Of a stretch of 44,353 nt of DNA, positions 1-8,200 are shown piece after piece. Below the pieces are notes generated by a model, which was not told the DNA's origin, searched no databases, and worked only from the letters and a program-made list of their open reading frames with translations. Origin of the DNA: Eubacteriales Family XIII. Incertae Sedis bacterium (GTDB taxonomy: Bacteria > Bacillota > Clostridia > Peptostreptococcales > Anaerovoracaceae); assembly GCA_031272485.1 (NCBI GenBank), contig JAISTV010000033.1, positions 1 through 44,353 on the forward strand, in the 5' to 3' direction. The position numbers and the translations under genes were made by a program. Each line of letters opens with the position of its first letter. The first letter of the stretch is position 1.

Positions 1-112
1 GTGACTATAGCGGCGAGGTTCCACCTGTTCCCATCTCGAACACAGTAGTTAAGCTCGTCAGCGCCGATGATACTCGGTGGGTGACTGCCCGGGAAAGCAG
101 GACGTTGCCGGT
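1..112 (+). rRNA. rrf: 5S ribosomal RNA (5' end cut by window edge)
   Basis: The stretch matches the conserved core of bacterial 5S rRNA, including the segment CCCATCTCGAACACAGTAGT (loop B/helix III) and the distal GGTGGGTGACTGCCCGGGA segment. The 3' end around GTTGCCGG should pair with the 5' end; the matching CCGG start is only partly inside the window, so a few 5' bases are probably missing. It is followed directly by a terminator, as expected for the last gene of an rRNA operon. The exact 3' end is uncertain by a few bases. Confidence 0.95.
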
Positions 113-122
113 TCCAAAAACA

Positions 123-152
123 AAAACCCGCTCCTTACGGAGCGGGTTTTTT
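123..152 (+). terminator. Rho-independent terminator of the rRNA operon
   Basis: A 12-bp perfect stem (AAAACCCGCTCC with GGAGCGGGTTTT, loop TTAC) ends in a run of six T. It sits about 10 bases after the 5S rRNA. Confidence 0.95.
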
Positions 153-162
153 CTGTAAGCGC

Positions 163-190
163 TTGCTTTTTGGGTGGGAAAATGTTAAAT
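163..190 (+). promoter_or_regulatory. Possible sigma-A promoter for the SDR gene
   Basis: TTGCTT at 163-168 and TTAAAT at 185-190 with a 16-bp spacer lie about 60 bases upstream of the start codon at 250. The match is only moderate, so this is a candidate. Confidence 0.3.
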
Positions 191-249
191 AACAACCGTC
201 GGTTTTAGACCAGGTTATTCGCGTTTCGCGGGAAAGAGAGAGGTCGGAG

Positions 250-1077
250 ATGAAAAAGATCCAGGTTATTGCAGGGGGTACTTCCGGGATGGGGCTGGAC
301 ACGGCGAAGGCGCTTGCGGAGTACGGCCCCGTATTTGTGGGCGGCCGGAATCCGGAGCGGCTTCAGAATGCGCTTGCCACCCTGAAAGAAGCGGGCGTGG
401 AAGCGTACGGCGGCAGATGTGATATTTCCGACATAGAGTCGGTTAAGGCGTTTGCGGCGGCTGCCGGGGAAATTGCCCCGATTGGCAACGTGGTGAATGC
501 GGCGGGTGTGGACTTTGACGTGTCCACGAACGAGCAGATGGTCGAGATAAACATGGTGGGCACCGTGAATATGGTGGAGACGTTTTTTCCGCTCATGACG
601 GAAGGAACCATGCTCAACTATTCTTCGATTACCGGCTACTATTACCAGCCCACACCGGAGGAGAAAGCTGTCTGGGACGCGCCCACGGACCCCGACTTCG
701 GAAAGAAGTGTCTGGAGTTTATCGTCAAGGTGCCCAATCCCATGCCCGGCCGCCTGCCGGATACCTATCCCGGCTACACGGCTACGAAGCGCTTCGTGAT
801 ACATTACACCATGGCCAACGCTTCGCGGTTCGGAGCGAAAGGGCTGCGCATCATTTCCATTGCCCCGGGCTCGTTTAACACGCCCATGCTGGCTACCCAG
901 AAGGAGTTTCTGGCTTCCATAGCCGCAGGCACAGCGTACAAGCGGGTCGGTGAGCCGGAAGAGATGGCATACCTGATCAAGAATCTGCTTGACCCCAAGG
1001 TGAGCTACCTGACCGGCTGCGACATAATCATGGATGGCGGAAAGTTCGCCATGAGCACCGTGAAGCAGCTCGCATAG
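250..1077 (+). CDS. Short-chain dehydrogenase/reductase (SDR family)
   Basis: A 275-residue NAD(P)-dependent oxidoreductase of the classical SDR fold, cytosolic. Visible motifs are the cofactor-binding glycine motif at residues 9-15 (GGTSGMG), NAAG at 83-86, Asn101, Ser125/126 and the catalytic Tyr176-x3-Lys180 (YTATK). The C-terminus has the usual SDR pattern (YLTGCDIIMDGG). The start is supported by AGAGAGAGGT about 6 bases upstream. One odd point is the spacing: about 50 residues separate the catalytic Ser and Tyr, where 12-13 is usual, so there is an insertion (roughly 130-172) next to the active site that may form a lid or restrict the substrate, as in 3-alpha-hydroxysteroid dehydrogenase-like members. 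The gene stands alone between two terminators. The substrate cannot be deduced. Confidence 0.9.
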   Translation: MKKIQVIAGGTSGMGLDTAKALAEYGPVFVGGRNPERLQNALATLKEAGVEAYGGRCDISDIESVKAFAAAAGEIAPIGNVVNAAGVDFDVSTNEQMVEINMVGTVNMVETFFPLMTEGTMLNYSSITGYYYQPTPEEKAVWDAPTDPDFGKKCLEFIVKVPNPMPGRLPDTYPGYTATKRFVIHYTMANASRFGAKGLRIISIAPGSFNTPMLATQKEFLASIAAGTAYKRVGEPEEMAYLIKNLLDPKVSYLTGCDIIMDGGKFAMSTVKQLA

Positions 1078-1084
1078 CGCGCGT

Positions 1085-1112
1085 ACCGCCCCGGGAATTC
1101 CGGGGCGGTTTT
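1085..1112 (+). terminator. Rho-independent terminator after the SDR gene
   Basis: ACCGCCCCGG pairs perfectly with CCGGGGCGGT around loop GAATT, followed by TTTT. It lies 8 bases after the stop codon. Confidence 0.9.
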
Positions 1113-1161
1113 GTGGTATCATAGGGGGGAGTGATTTCAAGTGGCTTAGGAGGGGGCAGAT

Positions 1162-2412
1162 ATGGACGCGAAAAACATTTTGATTGCACAGAGCGGCGGG
1201 CCGTCTTCCGCGATTAACGCTTCTATTGCGGGCGCTATAGCGCGTGCCATGGGGAGCGCTAAGGTGCGAAACGTATTGGGCGCCGTGAACGGCATGAAGG
1301 GATTTTTGGAGCGTAAGATTATCAATGTCTCCAAGCAGATAACCTCCTCGGACGATTTCGATATGCTTATCCATACGCCGGCGCAGGCGCTGGGCAGCTC
1401 GCGTTTCAAACTTCCCAAGGAGGAAGAGGCGTACGAGCAGGTGCTTGAGATAATCAAGGAATACAACATAGGCTACTTTTTCTACAATGGCGGAAACGAC
1501 TCCATGGATACGGTGGCGCGGCTTGCGAACTATTTCAAGCTGCGCGGCGAGGAGGTTTCGGTCATAGGCATCCCCAAGACCATAGACAACGACCTTATGG
1601 AGACGGATCACACGCCGGGATTCGGCAGCGCGGCCAAGTACGTGGCGGCCAGCGTGGGCGAGGTTTATTTAGACACCATAGTCTATCCCAAACCGTCTGT
1701 GACGATTGTGGAGATTATGGGGCGCAATGCCGGGTGGCTCACGGCGGCAAGTGCGCTGGCGCGGCAGGGCGGTATTCCCGCGCCGCAGCTGATATACCTG
1801 CCGGAGGTGGTCTTCGACCCGGAGAATTTCGTTAAGCGCGTGCAGGCGCAGGTCGAGAAGGATACGCACGTGGTGGTGGCGGTTTCGGAGGGCATACAGC
1901 TCGCGGACGGCAGCTACCTGTCCACCATGGGCGACGTGCTGGATATGTTCGGGCATAAGACGCTGGGCGGCGCGGCGCACAGGCTGGAGGAGATGGTCCG
2001 CGCAAACGTGAAGATAGACAACCTCAAGACGCGCTCGGTGCAGTTTTCCTCCCTGCAGCGCTCGGCGGCGCACCTGGCGAGCATGACGGACCTGAACGAG
2101 TCCTACGAGTGCGGGTACCTGGCCGTGGAAGCGGCCTTAAACGGCATGACGGGCGTTATGGTGGCCATACACCGCACCGGCAATAACCCGTACATAACCT
2201 ACTACGACTACGCGGACGTGAACCTTGTGGCGAACAAGGAAAAGCACGTCCCGCGCGAGTGGATTACCATGAAGGGCACCAATGTCTCGCAGGAGATGGT
2301 GGACTACCTGCTGCCGCTCGTGCGCGGCGAAGCCAGCGAAAGGATGGAAGGCGGTCTCCCGCAGTTCTTCCGCTTCGACCACTCGGACACGGTGTCGCCG
2401 GACGAAGTGTAG
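1162..2412 (+). CDS. pfp: 6-phosphofructokinase, probably diphosphate-dependent
   Basis: A 416-residue member of the phosphofructokinase family (fructose 6-phosphate to fructose 1,6-bisphosphate, glycolysis, cytosol). The N-terminal SGGPSSAIN (11-19) is the phosphoryl-donor loop. Residues 110-114 read GGNDS and 137-144 read IPKTIDND. In ATP-dependent enzymes the corresponding positions are GGDGS and PGTIDND; an acidic residue for the second Gly and Lys for Gly (Asp113 and Lys139 here) are the known markers of diphosphate-dependent enzymes, so PPi use is inferred. The catalytic Asp142/Asp144 of TIDND and the MGRNAG sugar-phosphate motif are present. Length (416) is longer than the usual 320 of ATP-PfkA. 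Asn112 replaces the usual Asp, which occurs in some clostridial relatives. The start is fixed by a strong RBS, AGGAGGGGG at 1148-1156. Monocistronic. Confidence 0.93.
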   Translation: MDAKNILIAQSGGPSSAINASIAGAIARAMGSAKVRNVLGAVNGMKGFLERKIINVSKQITSSDDFDMLIHTPAQALGSSRFKLPKEEEAYEQVLEIIKEYNIGYFFYNGGNDSMDTVARLANYFKLRGEEVSVIGIPKTIDNDLMETDHTPGFGSAAKYVAASVGEVYLDTIVYPKPSVTIVEIMGRNAGWLTAASALARQGGIPAPQLIYLPEVVFDPENFVKRVQAQVEKDTHVVVAVSEGIQLADGSYLSTMGDVLDMFGHKTLGGAAHRLEEMVRANVKIDNLKTRSVQFSSLQRSAAHLASMTDLNESYECGYLAVEAALNGMTGVMVAIHRTGNNPYITYYDYADVNLVANKEKHVPREWITMKGTNVSQEMVDYLLPLVRGEASERMEGGLPQFFRFDHSDTVSPDEV

Positions 2413-2435
2413 CAAGGGCTCGTGCCTGTCAAGCT

Positions 2436-2543
2436 AAAGACTTGACAGCGTGCGTAGATATAGACACGCGTCATTGCCGGACTCGTTCCGGCAATCCAGA
2501 CAAAATATGAATAGGACGAACGTCAAAGACTTGACAGCGTGCG
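2436..2543. repeat. 19-bp direct repeats flanking a palindromic repeat
   Basis: The sequence AAAGACTTGACAGCGTGCG occurs at 2436-2454 and again at 2525-2543, where it encodes (leftward) the last six residues of the xylulokinase. Between the copies lies the 30-bp dispersed palindrome at 2470-2499. The upstream copy also forms half of a perfect 8-bp hairpin, CTGTCAAG (2426-2433) with CTTGACAG (2441-2448). The layout looks like an insertion of about 70 bp with duplication of the target or of the gene end. It lies between two convergent genes. Confidence 0.75.
2470..2499. repeat. Dispersed palindromic repeat, copy 1
   Basis: The 30-bp unit begins GTCATTGCCGG and ends TTCCGGCAATCCAG. Its core is a 9-bp inverted repeat, ATTGCCGGA (2473-2481) with TCCGGCAAT (2487-2495). 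Related copies are at 12088-12117 and 43207-43236, plus a degenerate one near 30209. Located in the convergent gap between pfp and xylB. Confidence 0.8.
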
Positions 2544-4061
2544 GAAATCTTCCGTAAGATCCGGATACAGTTTTTTATAGAGTTCGAAGAAGGGCGCGTA
2601 CTGCGCGCTTCTTTCTTTGTCCGGCGTGAGCGTTTTACCGCGCTTTACGGCCGCCTCGCACGCCTCCGCAAGGTCCTTGTAAAGGCCAATGCCTGTGGCG
2701 GCGAGCAGGGCCGCGCCGCCGGCCGCCCCCTCGTCCTGGGCAAGGGCGCTTACCGGTACGCCGTAAAGATCCGCGAGCATCTGCGCCCAGAAGGGGCTCT
2801 TCGCGCCGCCGCCGGTCAGCACCATGTCGTCCACCGGAACGCCCATCTCGCGAAAGACGTTCAGGCACTCGAGCTGCGAATAGGCCACGCCCTCCATGAC
2901 GGCGCGGATAAGCTCGGCGCGGCCGTGCATGGCGGAGAGTCCGAAGAACACGCCGCGGCAGTCCGGGTCGGGGTGCGGGCTCCTCTCTCCCATTAGATAA
3001 GGGAGGAAAAGAAGGCGGTTCGCGCCTATGGGTAGCGCCTCGGCCATGTCGTCCATGAGCACGTAGGGGTCTACCCCGCGCTTTTCCGCGTTGATGGTTT
3101 CCTGCGTGCAGACGTTGTCGCGTAGCCATTTGAGCGAGAGGCCGGCGCCCTGGGTGCAGCTCATGACGGTCCACTTGCCGGGCACGCTGGCGCACAGGGT
3201 GTGCACGCGGCCGGCAAGGTCTATCTTCACTTCGTCGGATACGGCGTAGATGACCGCAGAGGATCCTATGGTGGTAAAGGCCTTGCCGGCCATGACCACG
3301 CCGGTTCCCACGGCCGCCGCGGCGTTATCCGCCGCGCCGCCCACCACGGGCGTGCCTGCGGGAAGGCCTGTTTCTTTCGCCGCGTCCGCGTGCACGGTGC
3401 CGGTTATCTCCTGCGACTCATAGATTTTCGGAAGCCAGGCGCTGTCAATATGAAAACTTGACAGCAGCTCGCCCGACCAGGTGCGCGCAGGCACGTCCAT
3501 GAGCTGCATGCCGGAGGCGTCGCTCACTTCCGTGGCAAACTCGCCGGTGAGCTTATAGCGGATGTAGTCCTTGGGCAGCAGGATGTGCGCGCAGCGTTCG
3601 TAGACTTGCGGCTCGTTCTTCTGCACCCAGAGAATCTTCGCAGCGGTAAACCCGGTCATGGGAGGATTCGCGGTGATGCGGATAATCTTCTCATGGCCAA
3701 TCAGGCGGTCCATGTCCGCCACCTCCGCCTCCGTGCGCTGGTCGCACCAGATGATGGAGGGGCGCAGCACGTTTCCGCCCGCGTCCAGCATGACGAGGCC
3801 GTGCATCTGTCCTGACAGCCCTATGCCCGCGATTTCGCGTGCGCCAGCCTGCGCGAGAACGGCGCGTAGCCCCTCGCAGACGGCGTTCCACCAGTGCTGC
3901 GGGTCCTGCTCGGCCCAGCCGTTTGCGGGCTGCGCCATGGGATACTCCGCCGTATGAGAGGCAACCGGCGTGCCGTCCGCGGCGAAGAGAGCGCTCTTGG
4001 TACCGGATGTGCCTATGTCTATGCCTATAAGGCAGGCAGACGTGTCATTGGCGGCGCTCAT
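2523..4061 (-). CDS. xylB: Xylulokinase (FGGY carbohydrate kinase)
   Basis: A 512-residue FGGY-family kinase that phosphorylates D-xylulose to xylulose 5-phosphate for entry into the pentose phosphate pathway. Evidence includes the N-terminal phosphate-binding DIGTSGTK (Asp15), SGQMHGLV at 83-90 (with MHG, as in XylB), IIWCDQRT near 103-110, the catalytic Asp245 within GGAADNAAAAVG, and a C-terminal GGGAKSPFW ATP-binding segment. A start 18 bases further upstream (TTG) is possible, but GGAGGG lies 7 bases before the ATG at 4061, so that ATG was chosen. Its start overlaps the stop of the upstream ROK kinase by 4 bases (ATGA), so the two are translationally coupled. Other pentulose substrates cannot be excluded. 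Confidence 0.92.
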   Translation of the reverse strand: MSAANDTSACLIGIDIGTSGTKSALFAADGTPVASHTAEYPMAQPANGWAEQDPQHWWNAVCEGLRAVLAQAGAREIAGIGLSGQMHGLVMLDAGGNVLRPSIIWCDQRTEAEVADMDRLIGHEKIIRITANPPMTGFTAAKILWVQKNEPQVYERCAHILLPKDYIRYKLTGEFATEVSDASGMQLMDVPARTWSGELLSSFHIDSAWLPKIYESQEITGTVHADAAKETGLPAGTPVVGGAADNAAAAVGTGVVMAGKAFTTIGSSAVIYAVSDEVKIDLAGRVHTLCASVPGKWTVMSCTQGAGLSLKWLRDNVCTQETINAEKRGVDPYVLMDDMAEALPIGANRLLFLPYLMGERSPHPDPDCRGVFFGLSAMHGRAELIRAVMEGVAYSQLECLNVFREMGVPVDDMVLTGGGAKSPFWAQMLADLYGVPVSALAQDEGAAGGAALLAATGIGLYKDLAEACEAAVKRGKTLTPDKERSAQYAPFFELYKKLYPDLTEDFRTLSSL

Positions 4062-5020
4062 TTTATTCCCTCCTTCCAAAGGTTAGCGGTGCCGATAATG
4101 CCGGCGTCGTTTCCGAGCTCGGCCTTAACAATTTTTGCGTGGTTCTTACCGAAGCGGCTGTACAGTTCGCGGCTGACTATCTCGCGGACGGGCGCGAGGA
4201 TGCGCTCGCCCTGCGCGGAGATGCCGCCGCCCACCGCAAGGATTTCCGGCTGGAACATGTTCAGAAGGCTGGTTACGCCGCACGCGAGGTGGCCTATGAA
4301 GGTGTCCACGGCGCGCAGGGCAGTGGCGTCGCCGGCGTCCGCGGCGTCGAAAATCAGGCGGCCGTTCAGGCGGATTTTCTCGCCCTCGCAGGCCGTCCAC
4401 AGGGAGGACGCGGGATCCTCGTCCATGAACTCGCCGGTGGTGTAAATCAGGCCGGAGGCGCTGGCGTAGCGCTCGTAGCAGCCCTTGCGGCCGCATTTGC
4501 AGGGGCGCCCGTCCTGGATTATGACCATGTGGCCGGCCTCCATGCCGGCGAAGTTAAAGCCGCGGTAGATTTCATTACGGATGACGAGGCCGGTGCCTAT
4601 GCCCGTGCCGATGGTGAGGGTCATGGAGATGTCGGCATCCTTGCCGGCGCCGGCAAGGTGCTCCCCGTAGGCGGCCGCGTTCGCGTCGTTGTCTATGAAC
4701 ACGGGCTTGCCGGTAAGGCCGGAAATCAGGTCGCGGATGGGCACGTCGCTCCAGAAGAGGTTCGCGGCGAACTCCATGCGCCCGGTCGTGCTGTTGGCTA
4801 TGCCGGTAGACCCGAAGCCTATGCTGCGGATATCCGCAAAGTCCACGCCGGCTTCCGCCGCGGCTTCCCGCGAGAGGCGGTCTATATCCTCGACAATGGA
4901 CTCGGCAGGCCTGCCTGCATTTGTAGCCGTCTGTTTTTTCGCGAGTATGTTGCTCTCGCCTTCGACCAGGCCGATGACCAGATTCGTTCCGCCCAGGTCA
5001 ACCCCGATATTCAATTCCAT
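4058..5020 (-). CDS. ROK family sugar kinase (glucokinase-like)
   Basis: A 320-residue ROK protein, probably phosphorylating glucose or a related hexose in the cytosol. The ATP motif is DLGGTN (8-13). The catalytic Asp112 is in IDNDANAAAYGE, followed by TIGTGIGTG. The zinc and sugar site is complete: Glu161 and His164 in EAGH and the cysteines of CKCGRKGCYE (Cys174, Cys176, Cys181). There is no N-terminal helix-turn-helix, so it is an enzyme rather than a ROK repressor. First gene of a two-gene operon with xylB; the ATGA overlap implies co-translation. The start at 5020 has a modest RBS (GAGGG, about 11 bases upstream). Confidence 0.92.
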   Translation of the reverse strand: MELNIGVDLGGTNLVIGLVEGESNILAKKQTATNAGRPAESIVEDIDRLSREAAAEAGVDFADIRSIGFGSTGIANSTTGRMEFAANLFWSDVPIRDLISGLTGKPVFIDNDANAAAYGEHLAGAGKDADISMTLTIGTGIGTGLVIRNEIYRGFNFAGMEAGHMVIIQDGRPCKCGRKGCYERYASASGLIYTTGEFMDEDPASSLWTACEGEKIRLNGRLIFDAADAGDATALRAVDTFIGHLACGVTSLLNMFQPEILAVGGGISAQGERILAPVREIVSRELYSRFGKNHAKIVKAELGNDAGIIGTANLWKEGIK

Positions 5021-5057
5021 GCTTCTTACACCCTCAAAACATGCGCCCCGCGGCGCA

Positions 5058-5071
5058 CGAAAACGTTTTCA
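5058..5071 (-). promoter_or_regulatory. cre/LacI-type operator
   Basis: GAAAACGTTTTC at 5059-5070 is a perfect 12-bp palindrome with a central CG. Read leftward with its flanks it is TGAAAACGTTTTCG, which fits the catabolite-responsive element consensus bound by CcpA and resembles LacI-family operators in general. It falls about 8-20 bases downstream of the predicted transcription start of the sugar-kinase operon, a classic repression position. Confidence 0.65.
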
Positions 5072-5084
5072 TTTCCACCACCAC

Positions 5085-5114
5085 ATTATATGCCAAAAGC
5101 CCAAGCCAACACAA
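5085..5114 (-). promoter_or_regulatory. Sigma-A promoter of the sugar-kinase operon
   Basis: Read leftward: -35 TTGTGT (5109-5114), 18-bp spacer, perfect -10 TATAAT (5085-5090). It precedes the ROK kinase by about 65 bases and is immediately followed by the operator. Confidence 0.7.
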
Positions 5115-5191
5115 GAGGGCACGCGCCGCGCCGCCGCCCGCCGGTTTGTGCGGAACGGGTGTTTGGAAAAAAAGAATTTTTGTGGAAAGTG

Positions 5192-5219
5192 TTGACAGGC
5201 AGGTTTGCGCTGGTAAAAT
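5192..5219 (+). promoter_or_regulatory. Strong sigma-A promoter of the surface protein gene
   Basis: A perfect -35 TTGACA (5192-5197), a 16-bp spacer and -10 TAAAAT (5214-5219), about 30 bases upstream of the RBS. Confidence 0.85.
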
Positions 5220-5256
5220 TCTTGCAGCTGGCTTGGTTGCAGAATGGAGGAAAGAC

Positions 5257-8200
5257 ATGAATTCGCTTGAGTTACAGTTTCGGGGGAAGAAGCGCGTGCG
5301 GCGCGCTTTGGCAGGGTTGGTTTGCGTGGTGGCTATAGCCGCGCTGCTGGCGGGACCTGCCTACGCGGAGGGAAACACCGTATACCACTCGCGCGGCTAC
5401 GATTGGCTGCACGCCTGGTCGCAGGGAATACCCTTTGACGCCACTGACCGCTACAACGCGGCGGACGGCAGCATCTGTTATTGCCTGAATCTCTTTGTGG
5501 ACTCGCCGTCTTCCGGCGGAACCTACTATCCGGACAGTTTTGTGCCGCCGCAGGCGGTTATTGCCGCCATGTACTACGGCTACCCGAACCGAACGAACTT
5601 CGGCGGCATTCAGCTTTCGGACGACCAGGCGCGCTGCGCCACGCAGTTCGCGGTCTGGGCGCTCAACACGAGCGGCTACGGGCGGCAGCTGGATATGTCG
5701 AGCATGCAGGTCATGCCGAGCGCACCGGGCGGCGCGGCGGAAAGCCAGAAGGTGATAGACGCGGTCTGGTGGCTCGTGGCGCAGGCGCAGCAGGGTTTCC
5801 CGAACCCGGTCGCGGAAATCGTCCCGCCGGCGGACAAGACGCCGCAGCTTTTTTCGGACACGCTGCGCCGCATAGGCCCGTTCTCGCTCGCAAGCACCGT
5901 GAGCGCGCAGGTCTCCACTTCGGGATTGCCGGAGGGCTCCTACGTGGGGGACGCTGCGGGAAACCCGCTGGCCGCCATAGGCAATGGCTCGTTTTACCTC
6001 TACCTTCCCGCCGCCGCGCTTACGGCAGCCGGGAGTGGCAATGTGCACCTGGAGGCGCAGTACGACATACACTCCGGGATCGGCTACACGGGGGCTAACG
6101 CGCTGCAGGATATGGGCAAGTTCATTGTCTACCAGGGCGGCAACAGCGGGGACTACCCGGTGGAGTGGTTCGCGGCCACGGTGGAAAAGACCGAGACGGG
6201 CAGCGGGGCGCCGGTGGCGGACACGGAGTTCGTGCTCGAGCGCCAGGACGCGGGCGGCGGCTTTACAGAGGTGGCGCGCACGGTCACGGACGCGGACGGA
6301 AAAATCGTATTTCCGGGCCTGGGCACGGGCACGTGGCGGGTGACGGAGACGCGCCCGAACCCGGCCTACGCCTCCTGCGCGGAGAGCGGCGGCGCGGCCT
6401 CGCACACGTTTACGGTGGGGCCGGGAAACCCGCCGGAGATTCAGACATTTGAGAACGACGGGATTCTGCTCTCCTGCCAGGTGGACAAGGACACGATTCG
6501 CAAGACGAGTGCGGGCTACCGCGCGCTGCCGGACGAGGAGGGCATAGACAACGTGGGCACGGAGGAGTACCGCTATGACGTGGACTATCGCAGCACGGCT
6601 TCCGTGGCGGCGGACGAGTTTACGGTGGACGACGTGCTGGAGGAGACGCAGGACGGCCGGATTCGCCTCCAGGAGCTGATTACACCGGTCTGCTACGGGG
6701 ACACGGACGGGCTCATGAACATTTGGTACCGCACGAACAAGACGGACGAGGGCGCGGTGTACGCGGCGGTGAGCGCCATGGCGGATAACCCGTACAATCC
6801 GAACAACCCGGCCGGCGAGGCGGTGTTTCCGAACACGGGCTGGCAGCTTTGGGCGGCGGGGGTGCCGACCACGAGCCGCACGCACCTTGCCGTAAGCGAG
6901 CTGGGGCTCGCGGAGGACGAGTACATCACGGCGCTGCGCTACGAGCACGGCGCGGTGGAAAAGGGCTTCACGACCAAGAACTACGACAGCGCGTCGGAGA
7001 ACGGGGAGCACCGCAACAATGAGAAGGCAGGGATTTACGCGGACCACGTGGACTGGACGCCGCTGGGGGAGAGCGCGGACTACGTGGAGGAAGCGGCGGA
7101 GGCTGTGGGGCTCAAACCGGTGAGCTACCTCGTGAGCTGCCCGGCGCCGCTGGACGAGGAAGTGCAGATAACGGCATCCGTCACGGCGCACATAGCGCGC
7201 AACCGGGTGCTCACGGATGTGGACACGGACGAGGTGGTCACGGTGCCGGTGGGAACCTTTACGCTCGAGCCGCGCGAACCGATCCCGAGCACGCCGGAGA
7301 TTCCGAGCTACATCCCGCAGACGGGCGACGGGCGCGCCCCGTGGATTCCGCTGCTCTTCGTGCTGGCGGCGCTGACCGCGGCGGTTATCGCGGGAATCCT
7401 GATTCTGCGCCGCAGCAAAAGGCCGCGCGTTACGCGCATAGCGATTTTGGCGAGCGTGTTTGTCACGCTGGCTATGGCGGTAGGTTTCTCGCTTGCGCCG
7501 CTGCACGTGTTTGCCGCGGAGAAGGATGCGGACGCGGACCAGACCGTCTCCGCCGAGGTGCGGGCGGACGGCGGCAGCGAGTCGCGCGTGAACCGGGCGG
7601 CGTATCTGCCTAAGGCGCTCGCGGCGGACGGCCTGCGCTACACGCTCATCTCCGGCAGCGACGTGACGGATGACGGCGGCGCGCGCCACGCGACGTGCGA
7701 GTACATGACGCAGAAGATTCTCACGGCGGCCGAGTGGGACGCGGACGGCGGCAAGAGCGCATTTCCCGCGAGCCTCAGCGTGCAGGACGGCGGTTTTTCC
7801 GGCAGCCTCGTGCGGGGGCGGATAGAAGGCGCCGCACAGTACGCTTCCATAGAAGAGAAGGTGGACAAGACGGAGGTCATCTCCGGGCTCAGTTCGAACG
7901 AGGTGGACGGCCTGCCGGAGGAGAAGACGTTCACCGTGCGCAGCGACAGCGCGCCGGGCGCCACGCAGGAGGTTACGCTCAGGCGCGCCGGCATACAGCT
8001 TACGCCCACGGCGTTTGACGAGGACGGGCTGGCGAGCGAGTGGGAGGCTGTCATAGTCTACCGCGGGCTGGAGACGTACCTTGAACCGGACAGCTATATC
8101 GTGTGCGCGTTCTACGATGGCGAGGCGGTTTGCCCGGCCAATCCCCGGGAGCCCGCGAGCCGGACGGCCGCTGCAGCGCCTGTCGTAAAGACGGCGGCCA

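Noticed and set aside
205-1611. 468-codon minus-strand frame opposite the SDR and phosphofructokinase genes
   Set aside because: It runs through two terminators' worth of intergenic DNA opposite two recognisable genes and shows no domain.
7400-7460. Sequencing frameshift joining two surface protein genes
   Set aside because: The frame and codon usage are continuous across the junction and no second start with an RBS is seen, so I treat it as a real fusion, while listing it as worth checking.
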